From contig CM036758.1 of the NCBI GenBank assembly GCA_020796225.1, positions 31,341,647 through 31,405,646 on the forward strand: 64,000 bases of DNA, given 5' to 3'. The translations under genes and the position numbers were made by a program. Source of the DNA: Arion vulgaris (Eukaryota > Mollusca > Gastropoda > Stylommatophora > Arionidae). The notes under the pieces are model-generated. The model saw only the letters and a program-made list of their open reading frames with translations, had not been told where the DNA came from and made no database searches. Every line of letters starts with the position of its first letter. Positions within the stretch are counted from its first letter, which is position 1. This document shows, piece by piece, positions 35,701 to 50,700 of the stretch.

Positions 35701-38700
35701 TACCCAGTCTATAATACAATCTATACCCAGTCTACAATACAATCTATACCCAGTCTATAATACAATCTATACCCAGTCTATAATACAATCTATACCCAGT
35801 CTACAATACAATCTATACCCAGTCTATAATACAATCTATACCCAGTCTAAAATACAATCTATACCCAGTCTATAATACAATCTATACCCAGTCTATAATA
35901 AAATCTATACCCAGTCTATAATACAATCTATACCCAGTCTATAATACAATCTATACCCAGTCTATAATACAATCTATACCCAGTCTATAATACAATCTAT
36001 ACCCAGTCTATAATACAATCTATACCAGTCTATATACAATCTATACCAGTCTACAATACAATCTGTCAGTCTATAATACAATCTATACCCAGTCTACAAT
36101 ACAATCTATACCAGTCTAATACAATGTACCAGTCTATAATACAATCTATACCCAGTCTACAATACAATCTATACCCAGTCTATAATACAATCTATACCCA
36201 GTCTATAATACAATCTATACCCAGTCTATAATACAATCTATACCCAGTCTATAATACAATCTATACCCAGTCTATAATACAATCTATACCCAGTCTATAA
36301 TATAATCTATACCCAGTCTATATTACATTCTATACCCAGTCTATAATACAATCTATACCCAGTCTATAATCCATTATATACCGTCTATAATACAATCTAT
36401 ACCCAGTCTATAATACATTATATACCATCTATAATACAATCTATACCCAGTCTATAATCTATACCAGTCTACAATACAATCATACCTGGACTCATTATCA
36501 TCCAAACCATCCCCATGACTAACATTGCCCATGTCTCGCCCTCCGTGAATCTCCCTCAAAAGTGTTTGGATCCTTGGGTTGATGCTTGGGAAAGTAAAGT
36601 TCTCGACATCCCCGTCATCTTCATCCTCTTCATCATAGTCATCATGCTCGCAGTCAATGGAACAAGGCTCACACCTAGATCTGAAAAATGAAGATACACA
36701 ATGAGAGTTTGCATCAAAAGCATAGATTGTTGGGTAGTTTAGGACGGATAAGGGGTGTTCTTCGCTCTCTTGACGACCTACTATTGAATGAGGACACTAA
36801 CATTGACTTTGAAGCAATCCAGCGATTTATGGAGTTTAGAATTACTTGTTGTACAAGTAGAAATGCATGCTTGAGGGACAGAGAGAGGAGTGTGTTTAAC
36901 CAGCGAGCCACAAGAACCATCAGTATGCATACCCTTCGATATCTGTTGAGGGAGACTGAGCACCTATGGGTCTGCCCGGAGTGCTGTGACGTCAGTTCAC
37001 TAACCGATGTTATTGCACTTGTTTTGTTTGTTTAGTAGGGGATTAAAGCCTCTTTAAGCCGAGGCACGGCCCTTTCAATCTATGGCGAACCTTTTATTGG
37101 TTATATCAGAGTGTGTAGGCCAACAAACATGAAAAATAAGAATTAACTCCTTTCGGAGAATCCAAGAATAATTAATATATTTCTAGCCAATCACAACCTC
37201 CCGACGTCATCTTTTACTTGAACCAATACGTAGCACGTGACGTTGTTTCCTGTTTAAACAAAATTATGTTGGAATGATGGCTGCAAAGTTTTGTTTTAGT
37301 TTAGTTGTCCGATCATCATCACTGCATATGGAACCAATTAGTCAATAAGTGTTCAGATCTCTTCATCTGTATGTCTCTCAGAGTATGGCAACTAATGGCA
37401 CCGGTTCTTTGTTGGTTTACTATTCTTCTTTGACTACCAGTATAGTGCTCTTGTCTAGCTACACTACATTTGATTTGGTATTCTTGCAGTCTGGCTAGGG
37501 TTGTAGATCCCTCACTATTACTTGAATCATGTACACATCATCTCTCCCTTAGGGCAGGGAATCTCGGAATCTATATCAGCCTGGTCCACTGCTGGCCCGC
37601 TTTTTGCAGCAGCCATACATGCAAGCTTATCGGCGCGTTCATTTCCCCTTACTACGCAAAGGACACTGCAGACTCAACAAACACTTATATAGACTAGGAA
37701 TGGGTCAAACAGCTCTCTGCCAGTGTCAGCAGGCGGAACAGACATCAGAGCATATCCTGCAAGACTGTACTCTCCTGTGTGAGCTGAGAAGCAACATGTG
37801 GCCACACCCAGTCGACCTGAAAACTAAGCTTTGGGAAACCTGACAGACCTGAAGCTGACTGCCCAGTTTGTGGTCCACAGTAAATTAAGCGCATGACCAG
37901 AGATCGCTGAAGAAGATTTCCCCTTGCACCAGCATGCGCTGCTACAAAAAGACCGATTTTTTTTGGTCAGCCTAGGCCTCCTCAGCAACCCCGACCATTG
38001 TGATTGTCTCCGAGCCCAACCTGTTTCAATCTTCCTGAGCATACTCACTGAGAAAACACGAAAACTATCGGCTGCAAAGTAAAAAGATGGAGAAACAACA
38101 ACATCCTACCTTTTACCGTCCCAGAAAAAACTCTGCAGAAGTGAATTGTGTCGGTGATTTGTGACCTTGACATCAAAACGACACTCGTTAGTATCTTCAG
38201 GTACATTAAACCTCACCTCGACCTGTAGCATGCCCACACCTGTACCCTCAGCCTCGAAGTGAAGTTTTCCACCAGTAGGTACCTAATGAAAAAATCAATA
38301 TTAAGACATCCTATACGAAACAAAATGACAATTGTAATCTTAATTCTTTGATTCTCCGAAATGAATTAATTTTATTTTTCACGTTTGTTGGCATACACGC
38401 TCTGATATAACCAATAAAAGGCTCGTCTTTAGGTAGAAAGATCGTGCCTCTGATTTTATCATAATTGGCCTCTTTGTCTCAGGATACAATAGGTTTCGCA
38501 TCATGTCGTATATTCTGTGCTGAATCACATTTCTTGTGGCCGTAATGGCCTATTCTAGAGTGACAATTCTTGCCACAGTTGCTGCAGGTGAAACTGGAGC
38601 TGATACATAGGATGTTCTCTCTGCACTCTGTGCTCTCTTTTGTCTCCATATTTGATGGTGTTTTTCTTCTTTTCTTTTTGAGCCACCCCTCACTGCCTCC

Positions 38701-41700
38701 CGCCATGATTGCCTGTCTTTGGCCAGTCGCCCCCAATGTTCTTTGTCTATGCGGCATGAATCAATGAAGCGTAATTATGGGCGCCCATGCTGTCTAGTAC
38801 CAGTTTCAAGTAAAGAGAATTTAATCCTATATATAACAAACAAATACATACAAATGTAATCATTTTGTTCAAGTGTTGTTAATCTTTCTCCCGACATTAT
38901 GATATCAGTGACAAACCTAGACATTGACATCAAATGAGAGAAGAGAACCAGTCATGACAGAGATGAAGTGTCCACGTAAAATGCTGGGAGTAACAAAAAG
39001 AAACCGGTTTAGAAATGAAAACATCATGACAAATATGGTTACGACATCAGTACTGAACTTCATCAAGAAACAACAAATTAAATGATTCGCCACATAAGCA
39101 TATTACCAACAGATAGTGCACCTCAGAGAGTTATGTTGCTCCGATACAATGGATACAAAGCAAAAGGCCAGCCACTCAAAAGATGGACCTCAGAGATAAC
39201 AGAGGCGACTAAAAAACACTATTTATGTAGCGCACACAAAGGCCCGTTCTAGAAATCTCTTCTTATCCTGACGCTGTGAGGCAAAACAGGAATGGAGAAA
39301 AGAAAGAAAGAAGACAACAAGTTAAATGGTTCGGCCACATAAGCAGATTTAAAAAAGTTAATTGCATATCCTTTACAGGACTTTGCGAATCAACCCCAGC
39401 TTTTAACGCTGTTTGCGATTTTCTAGGCATTATTACGTTCAGTAGTTTGCCATTGCTTTCTGAACGGTGGTGCCATCGTCCTTTGTTAAAATCCACGCAA
39501 ACAATTTGCAACCAAACTGTCCGCAGCGTGATTCGAACTCAGAACGTCGGGGTTAATAGACTGAGTCACTAACCTATAAGCCACAGACGCCACCCATAAG
39601 CAGATTACCAACAGACAATGCACTTCAAAGAGCAATGTTGCACAGATACAGTGGATACAAAACAGTGGATACAAAACAGTGGATACAAAACAGTGGATAC
39701 AAAACAGTGGATACAAAACAGTGGATACAAAGCAAAAGGCTGTCCACGCAAAAGGTGTACACAGAGATAACACACTGCTTATGAAGCGCAGACATAATTC
39801 TAAGAGATAACACACTGCTTATGAAGCGCAGACATAATTCTATTGTAGAAATCTCTACTTATCCTGACACTGTGTGGTGATACAAGGATTAGAGAGCAGA
39901 AGTAGAACAAGTTTGTTGGGTAGAATGTGAGAAGGATTTAATTGTTGTTTACTGAACTGGGTGGCGTCTGTGGCTTAGGGGTTAGTGACTCGGTCTATTA
40001 ACCACGACATTCTGAGTTCGAATCACGCTGTGGACAGTTTGGTTGCAAATTGTTTGCGTGGATTTTAACAAAAGGACGATGGCATCACCCGTTCAGAAAG
40101 CAATGGCGAATTACTGAACGTAATAATGTCTAGAAAAATCACAAACATCGTTAAAAGTTAGGGTTGATTCGCAAAGTCCTGTAAAGGATATGCAATTAAC
40201 TTTTACTGAACTGACAGAAGTCTTCAAGACAACCATGACCACCGCGATGTCCTGTCCTGTATGAGGTGTCTGGCTTCTGTCACATTTGTATTTAACTCTG
40301 CCACATACATATTTTATATGGACAGAAGCGACATCATCAACGCTCTCAGAGATAACATACGCTCTGATGATTTCAACGACGAAGATAAAGGGTATTCTCT
40401 ATCTCGGTTGCACAAGTTGTGCATACCGATAGGTGCGGCAAGACGGGAAAACCACGACAGAAAACCCAGTAGATACATCATTCAACACAGAACGGGAGTT
40501 GTTAGCCTAAACACACTGAGATACATTCTTAGGAGGAGATCGGAACAATTATGGACATGTCCGATGTCCGATGAAGATGATCCTAAAATGAACAATGAAC
40601 AATTATATTTAACTCATCATTTATTTAACTCATCCTGAACCCATTTTCTCCTTGGTCTTCTTTTCTTTCGTCTGCCCGGTATCATGCCCTTTAGAATGAT
40701 CTTCGTCTGCATAGGCACTACTGAATAAGGCATCCAATAGATCACCGGCGAATAGCCACCCGCCATTGTCTGAATAAGAATTTCACAAACACAACCACCG
40801 TGTGTAAAACAGAAAGCATTCCGAATGAAATTAGCCCCTTAGCCCTTCTGTACCAGTATACTGTCTCCCAATATTTGTTAAGATGATGAAAAAACCAGTA
40901 TACTAGCTCCCAATATTTGTTAAGATGATGTAAAACCAGTATACTGTCTCCCAATATTTGTTAAGATGATGAAAAAACCAGTATACTTGCTCCCAATATT
41001 TGTTAAGATGATATAAAACCAGTATACTGGCTCCCAATATTTGTTAAGATGATGTAAAACCAGTATACTGTCTCCCAATATTTGTTAAGATGATGTAAAA
41101 CCAGTATACTGTCTCCCAATATTTGTTAAGATGATGTAAAACCAGTATACTGTCTCCCAATATTTGTTAAGATGATGTAAAACCAGTATACTGTCTCCCA
41201 ATATTTGTTAAGATGATGTAAAACCAGTATACTGTCTCCCAATATTTGTTAAGATGATGTAAAACCAGTATACTGTCTCCCAATATTTGTTAAGATGATG
41301 TAAAACCAGTATACTAGCTCCCAATATTTGTTAAGATGATGTAAAACCAGTATACTGTCTCCCAATATTTGTTAAGATGATGTAAAACCAGTATACTGTC
41401 TCCCAATATTTGTTAAGATGATGTAAAACCAGTATACTGGCTCCCAATATTTGTTAAGATGATGTAAAACCAGTATACTGGCTCCCAATATTTGTTAAGA
41501 TGATGTAAAACCAGTATACTGTCTCCCAATATTTGTTAAGATGATGTAAAACCAGTATACTGGCTCCCAATATTTGTTAAGATGATGTAAAACTAGTATA
41601 CTGTCTCCCAATATTTGTTAAGATGATGTAAAACCAGTATACTGGCTCCCAATATTTGTTAAGATGATGAAAAAACCAGTATACTGACTCCCAATATTTG

Positions 41701-44700
41701 TTAAGATGATGTAAAACCAGTATACTGTCTCCCAATATTTGTTAAGATGATGTAAAACCAGTATACTGGCTCCCAATATTTGTTAAGATGATGTAAAACC
41801 AGTATACTGTCTCCCAATATTTGTTAAGATGATGTAAAACCAGTATACTGGCTCCCAATATTTGTTAAGATGATGAAAAAACCAGTATACTGACTCCCAA
41901 TATTTGTTAAGATGATGTAAAACCAGTATACTGTCTCCCAATATTTGTTAAGATGATGTAAACCAGTATACTGGCTCCCAATATTTGTTAAGATGATGTA
42001 AAACCAGTATACTGTCTCCCAATATTTGTTAAGATGATGTAAAACCAGTATACTGTCTCTCAATATTTGTTAAGATGATGTAAAACCAGTATACTTGCTC
42101 CCAATATTTGTTAAGATGATGTAAAACCAGTATACTTGCTCCCAATATTTGTTAAGATGATGTAAAACCAGTATACTGTCTCCCAATATTTGTTAAGATG
42201 ATGTAAAACCAGTATACTGTCTCCCAATATTTGTTAAGATGATGTAAAACCAGTATACTGGCTCCCAATATTTGTTAAGATGATGTAAAACCAGTATACT
42301 GTCTCCCAATATTTGTTAAGATGATGTAAAACCAGTATACTGTCTCTCAATATTTGTTAAGATGATGTAAAACCAGTATACTTGCTCCCAATATTTGTTA
42401 AGATGATGTAAAACCAGTATACTTGCTCCCAATATTTGTTAAGATGATGTAAAACCAGTATACTGTCTCCCAATATTTGTTAAGATGATGTAAAACCAGT
42501 ATACTGGCTCCCAATATTTGTTAAGATGATGAAAAAACCAGTATACTGACTCCCAATATTTGTTAAGATGATGTAAAACCAGTATACTGTCTCCCAATAT
42601 TTGTTAAGATGATGTAAAACCAGTATACTGTCTCTCAATATTTGTTAAGATGATGTAAAACCAGTATACTTGCTCCCAATATTTGTTAAGATGATGTAAA
42701 ACCAGTATACTTGCTCCCAATATTTGTTAAGATGATGTAAAACCAGTATACTGTCTCCCAATATTTGTTAAGATGATGTAAAACCAGTATACTGTCTCCC
42801 AATATTTGTTAAGATGATGTAAAACCAGTATACTGGCTCCCAATATTTGTTAAGATGATGTAAAACCAGTATACTGTCTCCCAATATTTGTTAAGATGAT
42901 GTAAAACCAGTATACTGTCTCTCAATATTTGTTAAGATGATGTAAAACCAGTATACTTGCTCCCAATATTTGTTAAGATGATGTAAAACCAGTATACTTG
43001 CTCCCAATATTTGTTAAGATGATGTAAAACCAGTATACTGTCTCCCAATATTTGTTAAGATGATGTAAAACCAGTATACTGGCTCCCAATATTTGTTAAG
43101 ATGATGAAAAAACCAGTATACTGACTCCCAATATTTGTTAAGATGATGTAAAACCAGTATACTGTCTCCCAATATTTGTTAAGATGATGTAAAACCAGTA
43201 TACTGGCTCCCAATATTTGTTAAGATGATGTAAAACCAGTATACTGTCTCCCAATATTTGTTAAGATGATGTAAAACCAGTATACTGTCTCTCAATATTT
43301 GTTAAGATGATGTAAAACCAGTATACTTGCTCCCAATATTTGTTAAGATGATGTAAAACCAGTATACTTGCTCCCAATATTTGTTAAGATGATGTAAAAC
43401 CAGTATACTGGCTCCCAATATTTGTTAAGATGATGTAAAACCAGTATACTGTCTCCCAATATTTGTTAAGATGATGTAAAACCAGTTTACTTGCTCCCAA
43501 TATTTGTTAAGATGATGTAAAACCAGTATACTGTCTCCCAATATTTGTTAAGATGATGTAAAACCAGTATACTTGCTCCCAATATTTGTTAAGATGATGT
43601 AAAACCAGTATACTGTCTTCCAATATTTGTTAAGATGATGTAAAACCAGTATACTTGCTCCCAATATTTGTTAAGATGATGTAAAACCAGTATACTGTCT
43701 TCCAATATTTGTTAAGATGATGTAAAACCAGTATACTTGCTCCCAATATTTGTTAAGATGATGTAAAACCAGTATACTGGCTCCCAATATTTGTTAAGAT
43801 GATGTAAAACCAGTATACTTGCTCCCAATATTTGTTAAGATGATGTAAAACCCAGTATACTGTCTCCTAATATTTGTTAAGTTGATGTAAAACCCAGTAT
43901 ACTTGCTACCAATATTTGTTAAGATGATGTAAAACCCAGTATACTTGCTCCCAATATTTGTTAAGATGACGAAAAACCAGTTTTATCTTATCTTATCTTA
44001 ACCACATTTGCCATGAAACGGCGTGGGGAGATTTAGTTTCTATCTTGTGCCAGGTGTGACGTAAAACCAGTATACTGTCTCCCAATATTTGTTAAGATGA
44101 TGTAAAACCAGTATACTGTCTCCCAATATTTGTTAAGATGATGTAAAACCAGTATACTGGCTCCCAATATTTGTTAAGATGATGTAAAACCAGTATACTG
44201 TCTCCCAATATTTGTTAAGATGATGTAAAACCAGTATACTGTCTCTCAATATTTGTTAAGATGATGTAAAACCAGTATACTTGCTCCCAATATTTGTTAA
44301 GATGATGTAAAACCAGTATACTGACTCCCAATATTTGTTAAGATGATGTAAAACCAGTATACTGTCTTCCAATATTTGTTAAGATGATGTAAAACCAGTA
44401 TACTTGCTCCCAATATTTGTTAAGATGATGTAAAACCAGTATACTTGCTCCCAATATTTGTTAAGATGATGTAAAACCAGTATACTGTCTCCCAATATTT
44501 GTTAAGATGATGTAAAACCAGTTTACTTGCTCCCAATATTTGTTAAGATGATGTAAAACCAGTATACTGTCTCCCAATATTTGTTAAGATGATGTAAAAC
44601 CAGTATACTTGCTCCCAATATTTGTTAAGATGATGTAAAACCAGTATACTGTCTCCCAATATTTGTTAAGATGATGTAAAACCAGTATACTGTCTCCCAA

Positions 44701-47700
44701 TATTTGTTAAGATGATGTAAAACCAGTATACTGTCTCCCAATATTTGTTAAGATGATGTAAAACCCAGTATACTTGCTCCCAATATTTGTTAAGATGATG
44801 TAAAACCAGTATACTGGCTCCCAATATTTGTTAAGATGATGTAAAACCAGTATACTGTCTCCCAATATTTGTTAAGATGATGTAAAACCAGTATACTGTC
44901 TCCCAATATTTGTTAAGATGATGTAAAACCAGTATACTGTCTCCCAATATTTGTTAAGATGATGTAAAACCAGTATACTTGCTCCCAATATTTGTTAAGA
45001 TGATGTAAAACCAGTATACTGTCTTCCAATATTTGTTAAGATGATGTAAAACCAGTATACTTGCTCCCAATATTTGTTAAGATGATGTAAAACCAGTATA
45101 CTGTCTTCCAATATTTGTTAAGATGATGTAAAACCAGTATACTTGCTCCCAATATTTGTTAAGATGATGTAAAACCAGTATACTGGCTCCCAATATTTGT
45201 TACGATGATGTAAAACCAGTATACTTGCTCCCAATATTTGTTAAGATGATGTAAAACCAGTATACTGTCTCCCAATATTTGTTAAGTTGATGTAAAACCC
45301 AGTATACTTGCTACCAATATTTGTTAAGATGATGTAAAACCCAGTATACTTGCTCCCAATATTTGTTAAGATGACGAAAAACCAGTTTTATCTTATCTTA
45401 TCTTAACCACATTTGCCATGAAACGGCGTGGGGAGATTTAGTTTCTATCTTGTGCCAGGTGTGACGTAAAACCAGTATACTGTCTCCCAATATTTGTTAA
45501 GATGATGTAAACCAGTATACTGTCTCCCAATATTTGTTAAGATGATGTAAAACCAGTATACTGGCTCTCAATATTTGTTAAGATGATGTAAAACCAGTAT
45601 ACTGTCTCCCAATATTTGTTAAGATGATGTAAAACCAGTATACTGTCTCTCAATATTTGTTAAGATGATGTAAAACCAGTATACTTGCTCCCAATATTTG
45701 TTAAGATGATGTAAAACCAGTATACTTGCTCCCAATATTTGTTAAGATGATGTAAAACCAGTATACTGTCTCCCAATATTTGTTAAGATGATGTAAAACC
45801 AGTTTACTGTCTCCCAATATTTGTTAAGATGATGTAAAACCAGTATACTTGCTCCCAATATTTGTTAAGATGATGTAAAACCAGTATACTGGCTCCCAAT
45901 ATTTGTTAAGATGATGTAAAACCAGTATACTGTCTCCCAATATTTGTTAAGATGATGTAAAAGCAGTATACTGTCTCCCAATATTTGTTAAGATGATGTA
46001 AAACCAGTATACTGTCTCCCAATATTTGTTAAGATGATGTCAAACCCAGTATACATGCTCCCAATATTTGTTAAGATGATGTAAAACCAGTATACTGGCT
46101 CCCAATATTTGTTAAGATGATGTAAAACCAGTATACTGTCTCCCAATATTTGTTAAGATGATGTAAAACCAGTATACTGACTCCCAATATTTGTTAAGAT
46201 GATGTAAAACCCAGTATACTGACTCCCAATATTTGTTAAGATGATGTAAAACCAGTATACTGTCTCCCAATATTTGTTAAGATGATGTAAAACCAGTATA
46301 CTGTCTTCCAATATTTGTTAAGATGATGTAAAACCAGTATACTTGCTCCCAATATTTGTTAAGATGATGTAAAACCAGTATACTGTCTCCCAATATTTGT
46401 TAAGATGATGTAAAACCAGTATACTGTCTCCCAATATTTGTTAAGATGATGTAAAACCCAGTATACTTGCTCCCAATATTTGTTAAGATGACGAAAAACC
46501 AGTTTTATCTTATCTTATCTTAACCACATTTGCCGTGAAACGGCGTGGGGAGATTTAGTTTTCTATCTTGTGCCAGGTGTGACGTAAAACCAGTTTACTT
46601 GCTCCCAATATTTGTTAAGATGATGTAAAACCAGTATATTTGCTCCCAATATTTGTTAAGATGACGAAAAACCAGTTTTATCTTATCTTATCTTAACCAC
46701 ATTTGCCGTGAAACGGCGTGGGGAGATTTAGTTTCTATCTTGTGCCAGGTGTGACGTAAAACCAGTATACTGTCTCCCAATATTTGTTAAGATGATGTAA
46801 AACCAGTATACTGACTCCCAATATTTGTTAAGATGATGTAAAACCAGTATACTTGCTCCCAATATTTGTTAAGATGATGTAAAACCAGTATACTGTCTTC
46901 CAATATTTGTTAAGATGATGTAAAACCAGTATACTTGCTCCCAATATTTGTTAAGATGATGTAAAACCAGTATACTGGCTCCCAATATTTGTTACGATGA
47001 TGTAAAACCAGTATACTTGCTCCCAATATTTGTTAAGATGATGTAAAACCCAGTATACTGTCTCCCAATATTTGTTAAGTTGATGTAAAACCCAGTATAC
47101 TTGCTACCAATATTTGTTAAGATGATGTAAAACCCAGTATACTTGCTCCCAATATTTGTTAAGATGACGAAAAACCAGTTTTATCTTATCTTATCTTAAC
47201 CACATTTGCCATGAAACGGCGTGGGGAGATTTAGTTTCTATCTTGTGCCAGGTGTGACGTAAAACCAGTATACTGTCTCCCAATATTTGTTAAGATGATG
47301 TAAACCAGTATACTGTCTCCCAATATTTGTTAAGATGATGTAAAACCAGTATACTGGCTCTCAATATTTGTTAAGATGATGTAAAACCAGTATACTGTCT
47401 CCCAATATTTGTTAAGATGATGTAAAACCAGTATACTGTCTCTCAATATTTGTTAAGATGATGTAAAACCAGTATACTTGCTCCCAATATTTGTTAAGAT
47501 GATGTAAAACCAGTATACTGACTCCCAATATTTGTTAAGATGATGTAAAACCAGTATACTGTCTTCCAATATTTGTTAAGATGATGTAAAACCAGTATAC
47601 TTGCTCCCAATATTTGTTAAGATGATGTAAAACCAGTATACTTGCTCCCAATATTTGTTAAGATGATGTAAAACCAGTATACTGTCTCCCAATATTTGTT

Positions 47701-50700
47701 AAGATGATGTAAACCAGTTTACTGTCTCCCAATATTTGTTAAGATGATGTAAAACCAGTATACTTGCTCCCAATATTTGTTAAGATGATGTAAAACCAGT
47801 ATACTGGCTCCCAATATTTGTTAAGATGATGTAAAACCAGTATACTGTCTCCCAATATTTGTTAAGATGATGTAAAAGCAGTATACTGTCTCCCAATATT
47901 TGTTAAGATGATGTAAACCAGTATACTGTCTCCCAATATTTGTTAAGATGATGTCAAACCCAGTATACATGCTCCCAATATTTGTTAAGATGATGTAAAA
48001 CCAGTATACTGGCTCCCAATATTTGTTAAGATGATGTAAAACCAGTATACTGTCTCCCAATATTTGTTAAGATGATGTAAAACCAGTATACTGACTCCCA
48101 ATATTTGTTAAGATGATGTAAAACCCAGTATACTGACTCCCAATATTTGTTAAGATGATGTAAAACCAGTATACTGTCTCCCAATATTTGTTAAGATGAT
48201 GTAAAACCAGTATACTGTCTTCCAATATTTGTTAAGATGATGTAAAACCAGTATACTTGCTCCCAATATTTGTTAAGATGATGTAAAACCAGTATACTGT
48301 CTCCCAATATTTGTTAAGATGATGTAAAACCAGTATACTGTCTCCCAATATTTGTTAAGATGATGTAAAACCCAGTATACTTGCTCCCAATATTTGTTAA
48401 GATGACGAAAAACCAGTTTTATCTTATCTTATCTTAACCACATTTGCCGTGAAACGGCGTGGGGAGATTTAGTTTTCTATCTTGTGCCAGGTGTGACGTA
48501 AAACCAGTTTACTTGCTCCCAATATTTGTTAAGATGATGTAAAACCAGTATATTTGCTCCCAATATTTGTTAAGATGACGAAAAACCAGTTTTATCTTAT
48601 CTTATCTTAACCACATTTGCCGTGAAACGGCGTGGGGAGATTTAGTTTCTATCTTGTGCCAGGTGTGACGTAAAACCAGTATACTGTCTCCCAATATTTG
48701 TTAAGATGATGTAAAACCAGTATACTGACTCCCAATATTTGTTAAGATGATGTAAAACCCAGTATACTTGCTGCCAATATTTGTTAAGATGACGAAAAAC
48801 CAGTTTTATCTTATCTTATCTTAACCACATTTGCCGTGAAACGGCGTGGGGAGATTTAGTTTTCTATCTTGTGCCAGGTGTGACAGTATACTACTGAAAT
48901 ATTTTTGTATGAATCGATATGGAGCGCTCGAAGAAGAATGCTATACTCTCATCATCGTCATCATGTGCCATGTCGATTGGCGTAGATGATCATGAATCTC
49001 CACAAACTTCTGTCCTTGGTGCTGTCTATCTGTTCAGTTATTGTCACTGAAGTCACTCATCATCTTCATCATCAACATAACCATCATCATCACCATTATT
49101 ATAACCACCACCACAACCACAATTACAGTTGCTACCGTCATCTGAATTGTCACTATCCCTGGCCCTACAGCCATTTCCCAGTCATCCCAACAGACACCAT
49201 CATCGTCATTTTCAAAACCATCATTCACCACTATCCTCCTCAACATAGAATACATCTACCTTTGGAACGGACTTCAGAACCATGGCATCCTTCGGCGTCA
49301 GAGATATTGATTTCCGGAACCGGTCATCAACCTCTGACCTTATGTGACAGGTCATGTCCAAAATGGCGGAGTACGACTTGATGCTGTATTCCGACAAGGC
49401 TTGAAGACCAACAACTGTGTCCTGTAAATAAATACAAATGTGTATAATGACGACTGCGAAAAATAATGAACATAAAATGGGACGAATTCAGGAGAAGTGA
49501 TGAAATCAGAAAAATTTATGTCAACCACTAGTCTTCTTCTCCTTCTTTACGTTCGTTCTTTACGATCAATTGTAATCACTCTTTGTGATATGTTTGATCT
49601 TTGCCAAGAATTTGTATACGTTGCACATTGGTTTGGTAGGCCCCTAAATGCATAGACTTCTACACGTTTAGGACACGTGCATCCGATTTCAGCCAAACCT
49701 CCTTAATCGTCTCTTACGATATGCGTGGTAGGTAACAGTGACTATTATTTGATCCTCGTGAGAGTCCCGGAATCACATAGGCGGATACGAGTTCAATTCC
49801 ACAGTGGGCTTGGAATATTTTTCCGAGAGTAACTGGTCTCAGGTCAACCCAACCTCAATTGGGTACCAGGAAAGGCACTGGGAAGTAAACCTGGAGGTAT
49901 GAAAGGGTATCTTTCTTTTTATTTTATTACTTCACAACTTAAAATAAAATAAAGTAACTAATTATTAACATCAAGGATAGGAAGTTGTAAATTTCGATGA
50001 TAATTTGCTACATCCGGTTCAAATACGGTGTATGAAAGATGAATCGCTCAGGTGAGAATTCACATGTGCAGAGGTAGGATATATATAAAACGTGCAGGTG
50101 AGAGAGAGATTGTAGAATAGATTAGAGCACAGATTCCCAAACCTTTTCGGCCCACCGCCCACTTTGCACAACACAAGCTTTGTAACGCCCCTCTAAATTA
50201 TAACAGTTTGCCAACGCCCCCTTCATATACATTCTCTATTTTCTCTTTGACATAGAAAATTGATATATATTTCTGTTATACATGGTCAATTTTCAAATGA
50301 TTATATACAAGAAATAGGAAATTGATGAAAAAATGGATCGTGTAAGACGGGCATAAGATGAATTTAAATGCAGAATTCAAATTTTTAATGATTATTCAGT
50401 CGAAAAATCACGAAAAAACAAGCCCCAAATGCTTCTGAACCCACTATCACCCCCCTGGAAGGCTTCAGCGCCCACTGGGGGGCGGTACCACCCACTTTGG
50501 GAAACGCTAGATTAGAGTAATGCATAGGCGTTCGCATATCGTCTTGGACACAAAAAGGTTGTAGGTTCAATCCCCATTCGACCACTGGGGCCCCACCTCC
50601 CACAAGAGGAAAAGAGTTGGCCCTACTACCTCCTGCACACTAGGGAAAGAAATATGAAGTGAAGTGACTTCATAAACTAAGGTTTGAAAAGACTACGGAT

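Noticed and set aside
38460..38800. Host C2H2 zinc-finger gene
   Set aside because: A second copy at 56980-57290 and its flanking ORF2-like sequence show it is a LINE C-terminal finger.
40850..48895. CRISPR-like array
   Set aside because: Repeats are directly abutting with no unique spacers, and the DNA is animal nuclear sequence.
49034..49381. His-rich plus-strand frame near exon 6
   Set aside because: CAT/CAC low-complexity DNA overlapping the antisense of exon 6; no support.
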